A DNA stretch of 64,000 nucleotides from NCBI RefSeq assembly GCF_000332275.1, contig NZ_CM001776.1, forward strand, positions 1,597,268 through 1,661,267. The letters run 5' to 3'. The position numbers and the translations under genes were made by a program. Source of the stretch: Synechococcus sp. PCC 7336. Its GTDB lineage: Bacteria > Cyanobacteriota > Cyanobacteriia > Thermostichales > PCC-7336. The notes under the pieces were generated by a model that saw only the letters and a program-made list of their open reading frames with translations, was not told where the DNA came from and ran no database searches. Positions 26,912-36,346 of this stretch are shown in pieces (positions within the stretch are counted from its first letter, which is position 1; each line of letters starts with the position of its first letter).

Positions 26912-28852
26912 TTAGCCGTCACTCAACATCATGAGTTTTGCTGGATCGAGCACGAGCGACCACGGAAAGGGCATCTGTTTGAGAACAGCCCACTTTTCTT
27001 TGAAGATTTCTGCTTGTAGGTGGTAGTCCTGCGGATGGGCAGGGGGGGTATCGAGCTTGAGGTAAAGGGTCATGCGGTGGGGCGTTTCACTGGTCATGGC
27101 GAGCCAGCAGGGGAAGGTATTGGGAGTCACCGATCGCGGGCGGTGGCTTAGATTCTGCCCCCCATCTTGCTGAGCCTTCTGCGCCTGTGCGTCCTGGCTG
27201 CCTCTCTGGCTACTCCAGTTCTGAATAACGGTCTCCCTCTGGCTGATGGCTTCTAAGAAGCCAAACTGATGGGCCCGTATGCCAATGTGGGTGAGGGTGT
27301 CGGGAATCGGTTCGGCAACTTGCAGGATACAGTTCCAGTTCGAGGCGCGAATCGTAGAGGGGTCAATCGGAACGGCGGGGGAGATATTTTTACAGCCCGT
27401 AAGACGGGCAGCACTGACATTTTTGGGGCGATCCAGTACGACAGATTTCGAGTCGTGGGCACTAGCGCGGCCTCGATCCATCACGAGTAGGTTGCTGCAG
27501 ATGCGGTAGGCTTCTTCGATATTGTGGGTGACAAATAGGGTGATGCCAGAGAAGCGTTCTAAGCGCAGCTTTAGATCCCGTTCCATCAAGTAGCGTAAGT
27601 GGGTATCGAGCGCGGAAAAGGGTTCGTCCAGTAATAAAACCTCGGGCTGACTGGTCAGGACACGAGCCATTGCCACCCGCTGCTGTTGCCCCCCGGAGAG
27701 GGCAGTAGGATAGCGATCGCCCATTCCCTCAAGCTGCATCGCCGCCAACTGCTCCTCGACAATCTGCTGCCGCTGCCGCACCGTTAGTTTTCCGGGCAAG
27801 CCAAAGGCGATGTTCTGAGCCACGCTGAGGTGGGGGAACAGAGCATAGTTTTGGAACAGTACGCCAACGCGGCGATCGCAGCTCGGCAGATTAATCCCCC
27901 GCTCCGAATCGAACAACACCCGTCCATTCAGCACAATCCGTCCCCTATCTGGGGTCTCTATCCCCGCAATGCAACGCAGAATCAGACTTTTCCCTGCACC
28001 GGATGCACCTAACAGTCCTAGAGGTTGGCTGTCTGTGGAGAAGGATATATCCAGACTGAAGCCGGGGAGGTGTTTTATCAGGGCGACGGAAAGGGAGGGA
28101 GAGGGACTTGCAGGGGGAGGGGATTGGGAGATGAGAGTGGGCAGACGCGATCGTGACTCCAGATCGATTGCTTCCCGATGCAGTCTTCCTCTTTGGGCTT
28201 GGCTGCGTCCCTGCCAGCCCTGTACCAACGCCAATCCCCCTAGGGCGATCGCCAGAATGACTCCAGCCCAAGCGGCAGCTTCGCCAAAGGCTCCCGCTTC
28301 GACTGCAAAATAAATAGCCATGGGGATGGTCTGAGTTTTGCCGGGAATATTGCCCGCCAGCATGAGGGTGGCTCCAAATTCGCCCAAGGCACGGGCGAAG
28401 GCGAGGGTGGTGCCTGCCAGGATACTGGGGAGGGCTAGGGGTAAGGTGATGCGCCAGAACAGACGCAGTTCCGAGGCTCCCAGGGTGCGGGCAGCCTGCT
28501 GCAGGTTACTGTCGCTCCGATCGAGTGCCCCCAGCACAGTTTTGTACATGAGCGGAAAGGCCATCACCGTAGCGGCGATGATGGCGGCATACCAGGTGAA
28601 GACAATACTGACCCCAACTATCCCCAGGAGGGCACCCAGAGGCCCGTGTTTGCCCAGCAGCAGCAGGAGCAAAAAGCCCAACATCGTGGGCGGTAAGACC
28701 ATCGGTGCCAGGAACGCGCCATCGAGCAGCGATCGCCAGCGTCCCCGATAGCGATGCATGAAGTGGGCGGCGGCAATCCCTAAGAAAAAGGTGATGGCGG
28801 TGGCAATGGTGGCAATCCGCAGCGAGATCCAGAGGGGCGATAGGTCAATCAT
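26912..28852 (-). CDS. modBC: Fused molybdate ABC transporter permease-ATPase
   Basis: 646 residues. ModB (1-220) has several membrane helices and the EAA loop LQQAARTLGASELRLFWRI. ModC (from about 255) shows GLLGASGAGKS, Q-loop LFQNYALFPHL, signature LSGGQQQRVAMARV and Walker B VLLLDEPFSALD. The C-terminus carries a regulatory tail rather than a clear MOP domain. ModBC fusions are known in cyanobacteria. It takes up molybdate (or tungstate) with ModA encoded 60 bases upstream. Last gene of a four-gene operon. Confidence 0.93.
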   Translation of the reverse strand: MIDLSPLWISLRIATIATAITFFLGIAAAHFMHRYRGRWRSLLDGAFLAPMVLPPTMLGFLLLLLLGKHGPLGALLGIVGVSIVFTWYAAIIAATVMAFPLMYKTVLGALDRSDSNLQQAARTLGASELRLFWRITLPLALPSILAGTTLAFARALGEFGATLMLAGNIPGKTQTIPMAIYFAVEAGAFGEAAAWAGVILAIALGGLALVQGWQGRSQAQRGRLHREAIDLESRSRLPTLISQSPPPASPSPSLSVALIKHLPGFSLDISFSTDSQPLGLLGASGAGKSLILRCIAGIETPDRGRIVLNGRVLFDSERGINLPSCDRRVGVLFQNYALFPHLSVAQNIAFGLPGKLTVRQRQQIVEEQLAAMQLEGMGDRYPTALSGGQQQRVAMARVLTSQPEVLLLDEPFSALDTHLRYLMERDLKLRLERFSGITLFVTHNIEEAYRICSNLLVMDRGRASAHDSKSVVLDRPKNVSAARLTGCKNISPAVPIDPSTIRASNWNCILQVAEPIPDTLTHIGIRAHQFGFLEAISQRETVIQNWSSQRGSQDAQAQKAQQDGGQNLSHRPRSVTPNTFPCWLAMTSETPHRMTLYLKLDTPPAHPQDYHLQAEIFKEKWAVLKQMPFPWSLVLDPAKLMMLSDG

Positions 28853-28912
28853 GGCGATCTCAGAAGAGGGGAATGCAGGCGAATCGCCGCAGGGGCCGTT
28901 CTCGAACGCCTC

Positions 28913-29743
28913 CTACAGTGACGGCGGAATCGGTCCGAATCCAAAGTCTGCAAAGATTTCCCGAGCCGTGTCGGCGGTCAGAAAATCAATAAAGGTTTGG
29001 GCGGCATCGGGGTGGGGACTGCTATGGGTCGTGGCGATCGGGTACACAATCGGTTTGTGGGAGCCTGCGGGGGCGGTCGCCAGCACCTGTACGCGATCGG
29101 AGAGGGCTGCGTCGGTGGCGTAAACCATGCCTAGCTCGGCGTTACCACTGGCGACAGCAGCGAGGGTGCTGCGAACATTGTTGCCAAACACAAATGTAGG
29201 CCGCAACAGCTCCAGTAAACCCATGCGATCGAAGACCTGTTCGGCATACTGTCCGGCAGGGACACTGCGAAATTCGCCTACGGCAAAGTGGCGGATCTCG
29301 ATATCTCGAAGCTGGCTGATGTCTGTAATGTCCAGGGGGGAAGCTGTGGGGGCAATCAGCACGAGGCTGTTGGAGACTAGAGACTGACGGGAGTCGGTCA
29401 GAATCAACTCTTTTGCGGCCAAAGCATCCATCTGTTTGGTGGCTGCCGAGAAAAACACGTCGGCAGGGGCACCTTGCTCGATCTGCCGCTGGAGTGCCCC
29501 AGAGGAACCAAAATTGTAGTCAACAGCAATGTCCGCATGGGCTGCTCGGAACTGAGGCGCGATCGCCTCTAGGGTATTTTGGAGACTGGCAGCAGCGGAT
29601 ACCGTAATTGTAGTCGTCCGGGCCGAGGCGCTATCTGCACCGAGCGGCGAGGGAACCGAGCCACGCTCAATCGACCACAAGCAGGCCACGATAAGGCCCA
29701 CCAGGAAAGCGATCGAGAACTGATAGTGCTTTCTGAGTGCCAT
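28913..29743 (-). CDS. modA: Molybdate-binding periplasmic protein
   Basis: 276 residues with a signal anchor (SIAFLVGLIVACLWS, 9-23). The mature protein has the oxyanion-binding pattern TVSAAASLQNTLEAIAPQF, VDYNFGSSGALQRQIEQGAPADVFFSAA and the hinge/second lobe QSLVSNSLVLIAP, all hallmarks of ModA. It delivers molybdate to ModBC. Its start overlaps the vicinity of the previous stop (29745), so it is translated with the small gene before it. Confidence 0.95.
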   Translation of the reverse strand: MALRKHYQFSIAFLVGLIVACLWSIERGSVPSPLGADSASARTTTITVSAAASLQNTLEAIAPQFRAAHADIAVDYNFGSSGALQRQIEQGAPADVFFSAATKQMDALAAKELILTDSRQSLVSNSLVLIAPTASPLDITDISQLRDIEIRHFAVGEFRSVPAGQYAEQVFDRMGLLELLRPTFVFGNNVRSTLAAVASGNAELGMVYATDAALSDRVQVLATAPAGSHKPIVYPIATTHSSPHPDAAQTFIDFLTADTAREIFADFGFGPIPPSL

Positions 29744-29744
29744 G

Positions 29745-30005
29745 CTAGGTTTCCTCGGGTTGGGGATACAGACCTAGCTGGCGGGCCAATTCTCGAGCAA
29801 TGAAAATCAAGAACTTGGCGGCCTCGGGGTTATCTTGGTGGGCAAAGTAGGAGGCTGTCTGCATTAGCGCCTGCACAAAGCCAGCATCTAGCAGTTCGGG
29901 AGAACTATCTAACACTTCTGGTTCTGTTCCATTGGGGCACTCCAGCAGGCGATCGATGAGGGCAAAATAGCGTTCCTGTTGGGGACTCGTGTCGGTTGTC
30001 GTCAT
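29745..30005 (-). CDS. Small conserved cyanobacterial protein in the mod operon
   Basis: 86 residues, acidic and helical (RYFALIDRLLECPNGTEPEVLDSSPELLDAGFVQ...). Similar segments occur as stand-alone proteins and as N-termini of some cyanobacterial CHAT or TPR proteins, as far as I recall. No function is known. Tight spacing, 29 bases after the cupin gene and touching modA, puts it in the operon. Confidence 0.7.
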   Translation of the reverse strand: MTTTDTSPQQERYFALIDRLLECPNGTEPEVLDSSPELLDAGFVQALMQTASYFAHQDNPEAAKFLIFIARELARQLGLYPQPEET

Positions 30006-30034
30006 CGTAGGAACTCCTGAAGGGGAGAAGGTCG

Positions 30035-30649
30035 TTAAAAGCGTCTTGCAGTCTGGGTTTCGGGTTCGAATTGGAATCGGCTTTTGGGTTGAGTATCGCC
30101 GTAAAATTGAAAGGTTAAGGAGATCTTTTGCCCTACGGTTTCGACTTGGTGAATGGCATCGGGATGGAGGCTGAGTATTTCACCGGGTCCGAGCAAATGT
30201 TCGCCAACGGGTTCAATCTGGAGCGGTTTTTCGGCAGGATTGACGCGACGCCAAAAGGTGTGGCGTTCTTCTCCTCGAATTTGGAATATAACACCCCAAG
30301 TTCCGTGGTTGTGAATTGGCGAAAGAAGTCCTGGTTTGGTCGTGACATTCTGAACTGTTAAAGGATAGCCAATTTCATCATAAAGAGTCGTTACATTCAC
30401 TCCCGTTTGAGCATCTGGTCGTGAATATTGGGTTTTTACCCAATAGGAATTTAGAACGAGTTGGCGCACCTTCCTACGAATTTGGGGTAAACGATCCCAT
30501 TCATCTAATTCATGCGGTGCAGAGGCAACGATCTCCAGAACTTCGGAGAGAAATTGGTGTAAGTAATAGCACTCCCGCAGGAGATCCCACGATCGGGCAG
30601 CGGGGCTGGGCTTTTTTAAGCTCTGGGAGGTGAATCCATGTATGGTCAT
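30035..30649 (-). CDS. Cupin protein, cysteine dioxygenase-like
   Basis: 204 residues. The cupin motif 1 is PIHNHGTWGVIFQIRGEERHTFWRR with iron ligands His113 and His115, and motif 2 holds HPDAIHQVE with His167. This His triad and the surrounding pattern match thiol dioxygenases (CDO and 3-mercaptopropionate dioxygenase group), which oxidise a thiol to a sulfinate. The substrate cannot be told from sequence. It is the first gene of the unit cupin, 86-residue protein, modA, modBC, an unexpected partner for molybdate uptake. Confidence 0.8.
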   Translation of the reverse strand: MTIHGFTSQSLKKPSPAARSWDLLRECYYLHQFLSEVLEIVASAPHELDEWDRLPQIRRKVRQLVLNSYWVKTQYSRPDAQTGVNVTTLYDEIGYPLTVQNVTTKPGLLSPIHNHGTWGVIFQIRGEERHTFWRRVNPAEKPLQIEPVGEHLLGPGEILSLHPDAIHQVETVGQKISLTFQFYGDTQPKSRFQFEPETQTARRF

Positions 30650-30806
30650 TTAACTGCCAATGTTCAGAAATTCTGGTTATGTCTGAAAGGAGTCGATCAT
30701 TGTTTCCATGCAGGAAAAGAGCTTAAAAGTACCTCAAAACTCTTTAAATAGTGTAATATTTTAAGGCTTGTCAGGAAAAACCTAATGCACACTTTGCGCC
30801 AATTTA

Positions 30807-31355
30807 GAATGAAAAAGCCCTGGGCAATGATTACTTGGGAGCCCTGAAGGGGAATCAGCCGAAGCTATTTACCGCAGTCAAGCAGCAATTTGTCCCCCAG
30901 CAGGAATATCTCGACATCAGTAAGGGTCACGGGCGCGTCGAACGCCGAGTGACCCAGGTGTGCTATCAGCTCGACGGCTTACCGGATTGGCCGGGACTGC
31001 AATGTGTCATTCGAGTGCAGTCCACCCGCGAAGAACTGTTGCACGATATGAATGTGGTCACCCGCAAAACCCGCTATTACATCTGCTCCTTTCCAGAGAG
31101 CGCCGAGCAGTTGGCTCAACGGATTCGCAACGATTGGGGGGTGGGAAACAAGGTTCATTATGTTCGAGATGTTACTCAAGGAGAGGACAAATCTCGCATT
31201 CGCACCACTCCTCTGGTCCAGATTTGCGCCTTGGCCCGCAACTTTGCCATCAACCTCTACCGAGAGTTTGGCTTTACCAATATGGCCCAAGCTCAGCGAC
31301 GATGTGGACAGACCCTCAACACACTCAGGGCTATCTTTGAATGAAATAACCCTGG
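30807..31355 (+). mobile_element. Decayed ISAs1-type insertion sequence
   Basis: Two copies of what looks like the right end of one IS, GAATGAAAAAGCCCTGG at 30807-30823 and GAATGAAATAACCCTGG at 31339-31355, lie in the same orientation. Between them is only the 3' part of a transposase gene. This fits two adjacent or nested copies that suffered a deletion removing the left end and the first half of the transposase. It cannot move by itself. Confidence 0.65.
30822..31344 (+). pseudogene. ISAs1-family transposase, C-terminal fragment
   Basis: About 170 codons starting mid-protein at GNDYLGALKGNQPKLF, with ISKGHGRVERRVTQV, NVVTRKTRYYICSFPESAEQ, RIRNDWGVGNKVHYVRDVTQGEDKSRIR and the family C-terminus. 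This is the second half of an H-repeat/ISAs1 DDE transposase; the first half is missing. The stop codon overlaps the IS end, as usual in the family. Confidence 0.8.
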
Positions 31356-31450
31356 CTGATTGCCTCAATTAAAATCTTCAAATCCGCCCGCAAAATTCCA
31401 TTGCAGAAACTTGTTATGCTGCCTCGATCTCCACTGCCACTTCCCTGCCT

Positions 31451-31789
31451 TCAACTTTCGGGAGGGATTTGCAACTTCAATTCTTCAATCAGAGGCGTTA
31501 TTTCAGATTGAACCACATTCCAAACGACAATAATATCTACATCATCATATTCATGAACCAACCGATTTCGCATTCCGTTGATTTCCTGCCACGCGATGTC
31601 TGGCAATGTCTGTCGAGTTGCTTTTGAAATTCGTCTTGCAGCTTCAGCAATCACCAATAGTCGCCGAATGACTGCATCCTGAAGCTGCACATTTTCAACG
31701 AAATCATCTTTCGAGCATTGAGCAGTGTAGGTGGTGATGAGTTCCGCAGATTGGAGCATATCAAGCAAGAATTGAAGATCCCGTTGCAT
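31451..31789 (-). CDS. hepT: HepT-type HEPN toxin (DUF86), copy 1
   Basis: 112 residues, all helical. The catalytic RNase motif R-x4-H-x-Y is present as RNRLVHEY near residue 74. HEPN toxins of this type cut RNA and are held inactive by the MNT partner, which adds AMP to the Tyr of this motif. The start overlaps the 3' end of the partner gene by 29 bases, the usual MntA-HepT arrangement. A second pair is at 55.6-56.2 kb. Confidence 0.9.
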   Translation of the reverse strand: MQRDLQFLLDMLQSAELITTYTAQCSKDDFVENVQLQDAVIRRLLVIAEAARRISKATRQTLPDIAWQEINGMRNRLVHEYDDVDIIVVWNVVQSEITPLIEELKLQIPPES

Positions 31790-32093
31790 AAATGACCTGA
31801 GCAGAGGAAAGAATCTCGTGGCGGCGTAGGTAGTTGCGACTAGTTTCGATACCCTGACGGGTAATTAGGTCAATATCTCTGTGAAAAATGGCCTTTAACT
31901 CTGCTTCCATCCGATCTAGGGTATTGAAGGTGGGGCGAGCATCTGGGTGAAATTGCACCATCACATCAATGTCGCTGTCGGGGCGAAAGTTATCGCGCAG
32001 GACGGAGCCAAATAGAGCAAACTCAGTCACTCGCCAGCGATCGCAGAACTCAGCAATTTTTTCTATCGGTAGATCGATCGCAGTGATAGTCAT
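31761..32093 (-). CDS. mntA: MntA-type minimal nucleotidyltransferase antitoxin, copy 1
   Basis: 110 residues from ATG 32093 (MTITAIDLPIEKI). The nucleotidyltransferase signature is complete: GSVLRDNFRPDSDIDVMV, that is GS-x10-D-x-D. In characterised systems MntA adds AMP to HepT and silences it. The C-terminal 20 residues run past the start of hepT in another frame and may be poorly conserved. Transcribed first, then hepT. Confidence 0.9.
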   Translation of the reverse strand: MTITAIDLPIEKIAEFCDRWRVTEFALFGSVLRDNFRPDSDIDVMVQFHPDARPTFNTLDRMEAELKAIFHRDIDLITRQGIETSRNYLRRHEILSSAQVIYATGSSILA

Positions 32094-32263
32094 AGCAATT
32101 TTACTCCCCAAGCTCTAGGTTATTGGTTCACCCAAGTCGTTGATGTTGCTTCATCCGTCTCGATCGCCCTCAACACCTCACCGTCAATAAAACCGCGATC
32201 GGCAAAATTGCGATCGGTCGCCCCACCCTTGACGAACGGCGATCGCCTCCACACCCTCGAGCA

Positions 32264-34705
32264 ATGTCAAGATGGATAGAGCATTCCGAATCCAAATCCT
32301 TGAACGCTGCCGCCGCCACTCTTCACCCCCCCGACATTCTAGTCGAGACCTTAGAACTACTGGAATGGTCGCGGCTGTGCGAACATCTCGCCAGCTTTGC
32401 CGCCACCCGCATCGGCAATAGCGCCTGCCGTACCATTACCCCTTGGATGTCCCGCCAACAGAGCGAAACCCTGCTGGCCCAAACCGGCGAGGCGATCGCC
32501 CTCGACCTCAGCCTTCCCGGCGGCATTCCCATACAGGGGATTTGCGATCTCGTCCCCTTGCTGCAGCGGGCAGAGTTGGGGGGCGTGCTGCAGGGACGCG
32601 AGTTGAGCGATGTGGCCAATACACTGGCGGGGGCTCGCAAAGTGCGGCGGGTGCTGGACGAGACGGAAGAGGCACCGCTGCTGCAGGATGCCATTTCCAG
32701 CATTCGCACCTACCCGGAGATCGAGCGGGACATCAATCGCTGTATTGACGAGCGCGGCGAAGTCACCGATCGCGCTAGCGAAACTTTAGGCAATCTGCGC
32801 GGCAATATTCGCACCCTGCGCAATTGCGTGCGAGACAAACTGCAGAACATCATGTCGGCCAAGAGTTCGGCCATTCAAGAAATGGTGGTGACCGAACGGG
32901 ACAGCCGCTTTGTGATTCCAATTAAAGCCAGCCATCGGGATGTTGTGAAGGGACTGGTTCACGACAGCTCCGCCAGCGGAGCCACACTCTATGTGGAACC
33001 CAATAGCGTTGTCAGCGACAACAACCAACTGAGAGAGTTGCAGGCCCGAGAGCGACGGGAAGAAGAGCGGATCTTGCGGCAGTTGAGCGAGCAGGTGGGG
33101 GAAGTGGCGGACGATCTGCGCCACCTGCAGGCCATGTTGGTGCTCGTCGATGGCGCGATCGCCCGCGCCCGCTACAGTCTGTGGCTCAACGCCCATCCCC
33201 CCAGTTTTGACACGGATACCCTATCCCTGCGGACAGTGCGGCATCCGTTGCTGTTGTGGCAATCGCAAAAGGACTCCGAGCAGCCATTTGAGGTGGTGCC
33301 GATCGATCTGGCGATCGCCCCCGAAAAGCGAGCAGTAGTCATCACCGGCCCCAACACGGGCGGCAAAACCGTCACCCTCAAAACCTTGGGCCTGATGGTC
33401 GTGATGGCGAAAGCGGGCATCTTTTTGCCTGCCCGAGAACCCGTGCTGCTTCCCTGGTTTGACGGGGTATTTGCCGATATTGGCGACGAGCAATCCCTGC
33501 AGCAAAGTCTGTCCACCTTTTCGGGTCACATTCGCCGCATTAGTCGAGTGCTAGCGGCGATCGATGGCGATGCTCTGGTGCTGCTGGATGAAGTGGGGGC
33601 GGGCACCGATCCCAGTGAAGGGTCTGCCCTAGCCGCAGCCCTACTCGAACACTTGGCCCATACCGCCCGCTTGACTGTGGCCAGCACCCACTACGGCGAA
33701 CTCAAAGCCCTCAAATACCAAGACCCCATGTTCGAAAACGCCTCCGTCGAATTCGACTCCAGCAGCCTCGCCCCCACCTATCGCCTGATGTGGGGCATTC
33801 CGGGGCGATCGCACGCCCTCGCGATCGCCTTACGCCTGGGGCTGGATGAAGTCGTCATCGATCGCGCTAAAGCTCGACTGGGGGAAGACAGTTTTCAAGT
33901 GGATACGGCGATCGCCGGATTGGAAGGCCAGCGGGCCGAGCAAGAGGAGAAACTGACTCACCTCAATAGTCTGCAAGCTCAGTTGGAAACGCTGCAGCAG
34001 GAGATGAAAGAGCGCGCCCGCCAGTTAGACCGGCGGGAGGCGGAGTTGGAAGCGGAGAAGAAGGCGGCGATCGAGCAGGCGATTCGGTCGGCGCAGGGGG
34101 AAGTGGCCTCTGTGATTCGGCGGTTGCAGAAGCAGGGGGCCACCGGTCGAGATGCCCAGGCAGCCTCGGAACAGCTCAAACGCATTGGCAAGCAAACCCA
34201 AAAGCGCCAGCCCGAGCCGGTGGTGGCGACGGAGTTTTATCCCGAGATCGGCGATCGCGTTCGCTTGCGAGAGTTGGATCGGGTCGGGGAATTGGTGGCG
34301 ATCGAGGGCGGCAGCTTTACGGTCCGCAGCGGTATTTTAAAGTTCAATGTCAATCTGTCGCAGATCGAGCCCCTCGACGAGGTGCAAGCCAAACAGCGGC
34401 AGCGTCTGCAGCCCGTGAAAACCCCAAAAATCCCGCCCTCAGCGGCGGATAGGGGCCTGCAGGTGCGCACCAGCCAGAACACCCTCGATATTCGCGGTCA
34501 GCGGGTGGCGGATGCCGAATATCAACTGGACGATTGGATTGCCAATGCGGCTTCTGGAGCGGTGTGGATTATTCACGGCCACGGCACCGGCAAGTTGCGG
34601 GCGGGCGTGCAGGAGTTTTTGAAGCGCCATCCCCGCGTGGCTAGTTTTGAAGCTGCGGAAGCCAACGATGGCGGTACGGGAGTGACGGTGGCTCAAATCA
34701 ACTAG
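32264..34705 (+). CDS. mutS2: Endonuclease MutS2
   Basis: 813 residues. A MutS-like core and clamp precede an ABC-type ATPase with Walker A GPNTGGKTVTLK (about 360-371), Walker B VLLDEVGAGTDPSEGS and STHYGELK. A long coiled coil (550-640) and a C-terminal Smr nuclease domain with LDIRGQRVADAEYQLDDW and HGHGTGKLRAGV follow. Lacks the MutS mismatch-recognition domain, as expected. MutS2 suppresses recombination or rescues collided ribosomes in different bacteria. Confidence 0.96.
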   Translation: MSRWIEHSESKSLNAAAATLHPPDILVETLELLEWSRLCEHLASFAATRIGNSACRTITPWMSRQQSETLLAQTGEAIALDLSLPGGIPIQGICDLVPLLQRAELGGVLQGRELSDVANTLAGARKVRRVLDETEEAPLLQDAISSIRTYPEIERDINRCIDERGEVTDRASETLGNLRGNIRTLRNCVRDKLQNIMSAKSSAIQEMVVTERDSRFVIPIKASHRDVVKGLVHDSSASGATLYVEPNSVVSDNNQLRELQARERREEERILRQLSEQVGEVADDLRHLQAMLVLVDGAIARARYSLWLNAHPPSFDTDTLSLRTVRHPLLLWQSQKDSEQPFEVVPIDLAIAPEKRAVVITGPNTGGKTVTLKTLGLMVVMAKAGIFLPAREPVLLPWFDGVFADIGDEQSLQQSLSTFSGHIRRISRVLAAIDGDALVLLDEVGAGTDPSEGSALAAALLEHLAHTARLTVASTHYGELKALKYQDPMFENASVEFDSSSLAPTYRLMWGIPGRSHALAIALRLGLDEVVIDRAKARLGEDSFQVDTAIAGLEGQRAEQEEKLTHLNSLQAQLETLQQEMKERARQLDRREAELEAEKKAAIEQAIRSAQGEVASVIRRLQKQGATGRDAQAASEQLKRIGKQTQKRQPEPVVATEFYPEIGDRVRLRELDRVGELVAIEGGSFTVRSGILKFNVNLSQIEPLDEVQAKQRQRLQPVKTPKIPPSAADRGLQVRTSQNTLDIRGQRVADAEYQLDDWIANAASGAVWIIHGHGTGKLRAGVQEFLKRHPRVASFEAAEANDGGTGVTVAQIN

Positions 34706-34840
34706 GCTGGTCGCATCGGTCGGTCAAGGTTGGAGGAATGTCTAGCCTATGAATTCGGCAGGTGCGGTCGCGAGTTGGAGAAGCTCGCTATACTCAAAGG
34801 GCTAGAGGTAAGAGTTGTCATTCACTGAGTTAATCTACGC

Positions 34841-35677
34841 TTGAAATCTGTGGAAACTACAGGGCACCTTTTGCCGCGATCGGAACTATTACAGCGGGTC
34901 GAACATCGCGAGGCGATCGCCCGTACCCTCGATTTAGCCGAACGGGCCATGAAAACGTGGGAAGTGGTATGCTCTGACTTTTTATCCCCACCAGAGCTGG
35001 CAGAGGCGATGGCGATTTTCGAGCCGCTCGCCGAAGTCGAAACGGTTGCTTGGGGCGGCTATCCTCAAGCGGAGCGACAGCGATTGGCGATCGCTCCCCC
35101 CTCCATGCTGATTGCTTCTCCTGGCGACGATCCCCAAGCACTGGCCAAAGCGGTGGTGGAGCTGGCGGCGATCGAAGTGCGGGGCAATTTTTTGTTCGAT
35201 ACCGCCACCCATCGAGACTTTTTGGGCAGCATTTTGGCCACGGGCATCGTCCGCGAGAAGGTGGGGGATATTTTAGCGGTCGGAGAGCAGGGGGCTCAGA
35301 TTGTCTTGGAGCCGCAGTTGGTACCCCATCTAGAAATGAGTTTGACCCAGGTGCGATCGGTGCCGGTGAAAACCAAGCAGATTTCTATTGAGGCATTGAG
35401 GGTTCGGCCTCCTCGTACGAAGTCTATTACCACGGTTGAAGCGTCGATGCGGCTGGATGCGATCGCCTCGGCAGGGTTTAGCACCTCCCGCAGTCGTATG
35501 GCGGGCGATATTCAAACGGGGGAGGTCAAGGTCAATTGGAAAACCATTACTCAGGCTAGCCGTCCGGTGGCGACGGGCGATCTGATTGCGATTCGCGGTC
35601 GCGGTCGGGTGCAGGTGGGGGAGGTTTCGACCACAAAGAAAGGTCGCTATCGCGTCGAGTTGACTCGCTATCTTTAA
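34841..35677 (+). CDS. Photosystem II S4-domain protein (YlmH-like RNA-binding)
   Basis: 278 residues. A YlmH-like N-terminal region is followed by an S4 RNA-binding domain (about 188-250: MRLDAIASAGFSTSRSRMAGDI, GEVKVNWK, GDLIAIRGRGRV). Cyanobacteria and plants have this as a family named photosystem II S4 domain protein; its exact job is unclear. Start is TTG 34841 or GTG 34850, and the sequence does not decide. It follows mutS2 by about 135 bases. Confidence 0.85.
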   Translation: MKSVETTGHLLPRSELLQRVEHREAIARTLDLAERAMKTWEVVCSDFLSPPELAEAMAIFEPLAEVETVAWGGYPQAERQRLAIAPPSMLIASPGDDPQALAKAVVELAAIEVRGNFLFDTATHRDFLGSILATGIVREKVGDILAVGEQGAQIVLEPQLVPHLEMSLTQVRSVPVKTKQISIEALRVRPPRTKSITTVEASMRLDAIASAGFSTSRSRMAGDIQTGEVKVNWKTITQASRPVATGDLIAIRGRGRVQVGEVSTTKKGRYRVELTRYL

Positions 35678-35745
35678 GGGTTGCGGGGGGATGAAGTGGC
35701 CTGACGTCAGTGCTAGTATCGGCCTATCGCTATGTAAGTGAACCC

Positions 35746-36312
35746 GTGACTGTTGCTGCTGGCAAGAAAGTTTGGACGGATGCAGAGTTTTTGGCGCTGC
35801 CTAAAGATGGGGGCCGTTATGAGTTGCTGAACGGAGAAGTGGTCGATATAGGCAACTCCGGGATGGAGCATGGCAATATTGGCATCTTTCTGGGCGGGGC
35901 TTTGGAGTTCTATGCTCGTTCTGAGAAGCTGGGAGTAGTTTGCGATTCCAGTACGGCCTTTGCCATGAAGGAGGGCAATAAACGGTCGCCCGATGTTGGC
36001 TTTGTTGCTAAGGAAAGACTGAAAGGTATCAAACGCTTGCCTAAAGGTTTTTTTGAGGGGACTCCCGATCTGGCAGTCGAAATCTTGTCTCCCAACAACA
36101 CAATTGAGGAAGTTCATAGAAAGATTGTGGAGTTTTTTGAGAACGGGACGCGATTGGTTTGGGTGATTCATCCAGATGAAAAGTTTGTTCTGGTCTATCA
36201 TTCTCCCCAACCCGATCGCCTATTACTAGTTGGAGACAGCCTCGATGGAGAAGATATTGTGCCGGGGTTTTCGTTGGCGCTCGCCGATTTGTTTATAGAG
36301 TTAGATTTTTGA
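35746..36312 (+). CDS. Uma2-family PD-(D/E)XK protein
   Basis: 188 residues from GTG 35746 (MTVAAGKKVWTDAEFLALP), the usual start for this subgroup; an upstream GTG at 35710 adds 12 residues. Family core: GRYELLNGEVVDIG, RSPDVGFV, PDLAVEILSPNNT and the Lys in EEVHRKIVEFFENGTRLVWVI. A miniature repeat begins 35 bases after its stop. Confidence 0.87.
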   Translation: MTVAAGKKVWTDAEFLALPKDGGRYELLNGEVVDIGNSGMEHGNIGIFLGGALEFYARSEKLGVVCDSSTAFAMKEGNKRSPDVGFVAKERLKGIKRLPKGFFEGTPDLAVEILSPNNTIEEVHRKIVEFFENGTRLVWVIHPDEKFVLVYHSPQPDRLLLVGDSLDGEDIVPGFSLALADLFIELDF

Positions 36313-36346
36313 GTGTTAGCGTGAGGCTTATTGATGCCTATTCAAC

